Shown here: positions 62,802 to 64,000 of the stretch, piece after piece | Layout: each line of letters opens with the position of its first letter | How positions within the stretch are numbered: position 1 is the first letter of the stretch | From: Myxococcales bacterium | Lineage (GTDB): Bacteria; Myxococcota_A; Polyangia; Haliangiales; Haliangiaceae | Direction of reading: 5' to 3' | NCBI GenBank assembly: GCA_016706545.1 | Contig: JADJJK010000003.1 | Location: 1-64,000, forward strand | Length of the DNA: 64,000 bases | Notes under the pieces: model-generated | The model's database searches: none | The model's input: only the letters and a program-made list of their open reading frames with translations | Told to the model about the DNA's origin: nothing | Translations under genes and position numbers: made by a program

Positions 62802-62966
62802 GCCTCTTTCTACCGTCTGTCCCTGCCCGAGGTAAGGGCCTTTGTGAGCTCGTTCGCGCGCGCTCCGATTCGTTCACTTCCACGGGGACGAGACGCCGCG
62901 AGGGCGCCGCGAGGAACGCGCGGTGGGCCGTTGTCTTGCGGACCGCGGTCATGCCACCGTGATCAG

Positions 62967-64000
62967 GTGGTGAGTGATCGTGAGCCGCTGGATCTGGACG
63001 TTCTGTCGAGCAACCGCGCGCTGGGGCGGCTGACCGACGAGGACCGGCTGGCGGTCTGGGACATCCTGGATCAGCTCGCCTTCCCGCGCGGGACGGTGAT
63101 CGTGCGGCAAGGTGACGAGGGCGACGCGATGTACCTCCTCCTCGAGGGCGAGGCCATGGTGGAGCGGGACGGCCTGACGCTGCGGCCGCTTGTCGCGGGG
63201 GACCATTTTGGCGAGCTGAGCCTGGTGGGACACGCGCGGCGCGCGGCCACCATCACCGCGGCGCGCGGGGTCAGGCTCGCGCGCTTGACCGCGGCGAGAT
63301 ACCGCGAGCTGGTGACCCGCGCACCGGTGGTGGCGGGGCGCCTGGCCGAGGCGCTGGCCTTCACGCTGGCCGCAGATCTGGTGGCCATGACGGACCGGGT
63401 GGGGCTGCTGCTTGGGGATCGGCTGTTGCCGCGGCGCACCGAGGTGGAGATCACGCTGGGCCAGCACACGCAGCTCATCGCCACCGGCACGCGGATGGAG
63501 CGGCTGGTGCCGCCCGACGTGGACGGCGATCTGGTGGTGGCCGGCCTCATCGACGCGCGGCCGGTGTCGCTGCACGCGCCGGTGGTGTCGGATGCGTGGA
63601 TCGAGGCGCTCACCGTCAGCTCCACCGAGGGTCGCGAGGTGTTCCGGCGCAGCGCCTCGCTGCTGGCGCTCAGCGCGATCAAGCGCGCGGCGCCTGGCGT
63701 CGTGGCGCGGCTCGGGCCATCGCTCGAGAGCGCGCGCCCCATCGAGCTCGGCGAGGGCGCACAGCTCTCCGCGATCCTCGACACCGCGCGCAAGGTGATG
63801 GCGCGCGCCATCGCCAGCTCGGAGGCGTTCCGCGAGGAGACCTGGACGGTGGAGGAGGCGCGCGATGAGCTGGCGTCCGCCGGCTGGGAGGACGCCGCGG
63901 TGTTGCTGGCCACCTGGCGCGACGCCGCGGTGCCGCTGGTGGCCTGCGGGCCGGTGTACGCGCTGCGCGTGGGGCCGGTGGTGCCGCACGCGGGGCTGCT
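62967..64000 (+). CDS. Cyclic-nucleotide-binding domain fused to uridine-kinase-like N-terminal region (partial, runs off right edge)
   Basis: An open frame from GTG 62967 (or 62970) to the window end, about 344 residues so far. Residues 20-135 form a cNMP-binding domain: LAFPRGTVIVRQGDEGDAMY, LLLEGEAMVE, then the phosphate-binding cassette GDHFGELSLVGHARRAATIT, with Glu and an Arg-Arg pair in the right places. After it, RTEVEITLGQHTQLIATG, LVVAGLIDARPVSLHAPVVS and GREVFRRSASLLALSAIKRA resemble the threonyl-tRNA-synthetase-like (TGS/second additional domain) front half of some bacterial uridine-kinase-type nucleoside kinases. The kinase half would lie beyond base 64000. The frame starts 166 bp from the divergent ATP-grasp gene. 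Confidence 0.75.
   Translation, partial: MVSDREPLDLDVLSSNRALGRLTDEDRLAVWDILDQLAFPRGTVIVRQGDEGDAMYLLLEGEAMVERDGLTLRPLVAGDHFGELSLVGHARRAATITAARGVRLARLTAARYRELVTRAPVVAGRLAEALAFTLAADLVAMTDRVGLLLGDRLLPRRTEVEITLGQHTQLIATGTRMERLVPPDVDGDLVVAGLIDARPVSLHAPVVSDAWIEALTVSSTEGREVFRRSASLLALSAIKRAAPGVVARLGPSLESARPIELGEGAQLSAILDTARKVMARAIASSEAFREETWTVEEARDELASAGWEDAAVLLATWRDAAVPLVACGPVYALRVGPVVPHAGL

Overview
The window is uniformly GC-rich (roughly 70% by eye). It carries many lipoproteins and secreted zinc proteases, several very large genes, GTG starts and stop/start overlaps. The gene content (alpha-2-macroglobulin beside PbpC, an astacin with FG-GAP repeats, an M14 carboxypeptidase, a permease fused to an M1 peptidase, a giant Tc toxin) suggests a predatory or soil Gram-negative of the Myxococcota type. 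That placement is an inference; no rRNA or tRNA gene is visible to confirm it.

Layout. 1-8.0 kb: a frameshifted Eco57I/YeeA-type DNA methyltransferase (running off the left edge) and a frameshifted SNF2 helicase, both on the minus strand. An intact toxin-antitoxin pair sits between them on the plus strand. The pair of large genes resembles the drmD-drmMI end of a class 1 DISARM defence island. 8.0-16.4 kb: a YfcF-like glutathione transferase, cell-envelope and secreted proteins, an astacin lipoprotein and a frameshifted trypsin-like protease. 16.4-20.2 kb: a tight four-gene operon of phosphopantetheinyl transferase, MBOAT membrane acyltransferase, carrier protein and aminoacyl-tRNA-synthetase-like amino acid:carrier-protein ligase. 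It looks like a dlt-type aminoacylation system without DltA and is the best candidate for an undescribed system here. 20.0-23.0 kb: a Wzx-like flippase and an MFS transporter. 23.2-34.0 kb: an M14 carboxypeptidase, the alpha-2-macroglobulin/PbpC operon and a chalcone-isomerase-like protein.

34.0-55.2 kb: a Tc (ABC-type) toxin locus. It holds a fused TcB-TcC with an AT-rich hypervariable toxin tip, then a giant TcA-like subunit of about 4,150 residues carrying a long array of hemopexin-like repeats. A single frameshift interrupts each. 55.2-64.0 kb: a GNAT acetyltransferase with a repeat tail, an ABC ATPase plus permease/M1-aminopeptidase pair, a double VOC protein, an ATP-grasp protein, and at the right edge a cyclic-nucleotide-binding domain fused to what looks like the N-terminal half of a uridine-kinase-like protein.

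Several frameshifts fall in short G/C runs, so sequencing or assembly indels must be considered. They are nevertheless heavily clustered in the first 8 kb. Many 9-22 bp tandem repeats lie between genes and inside linkers.
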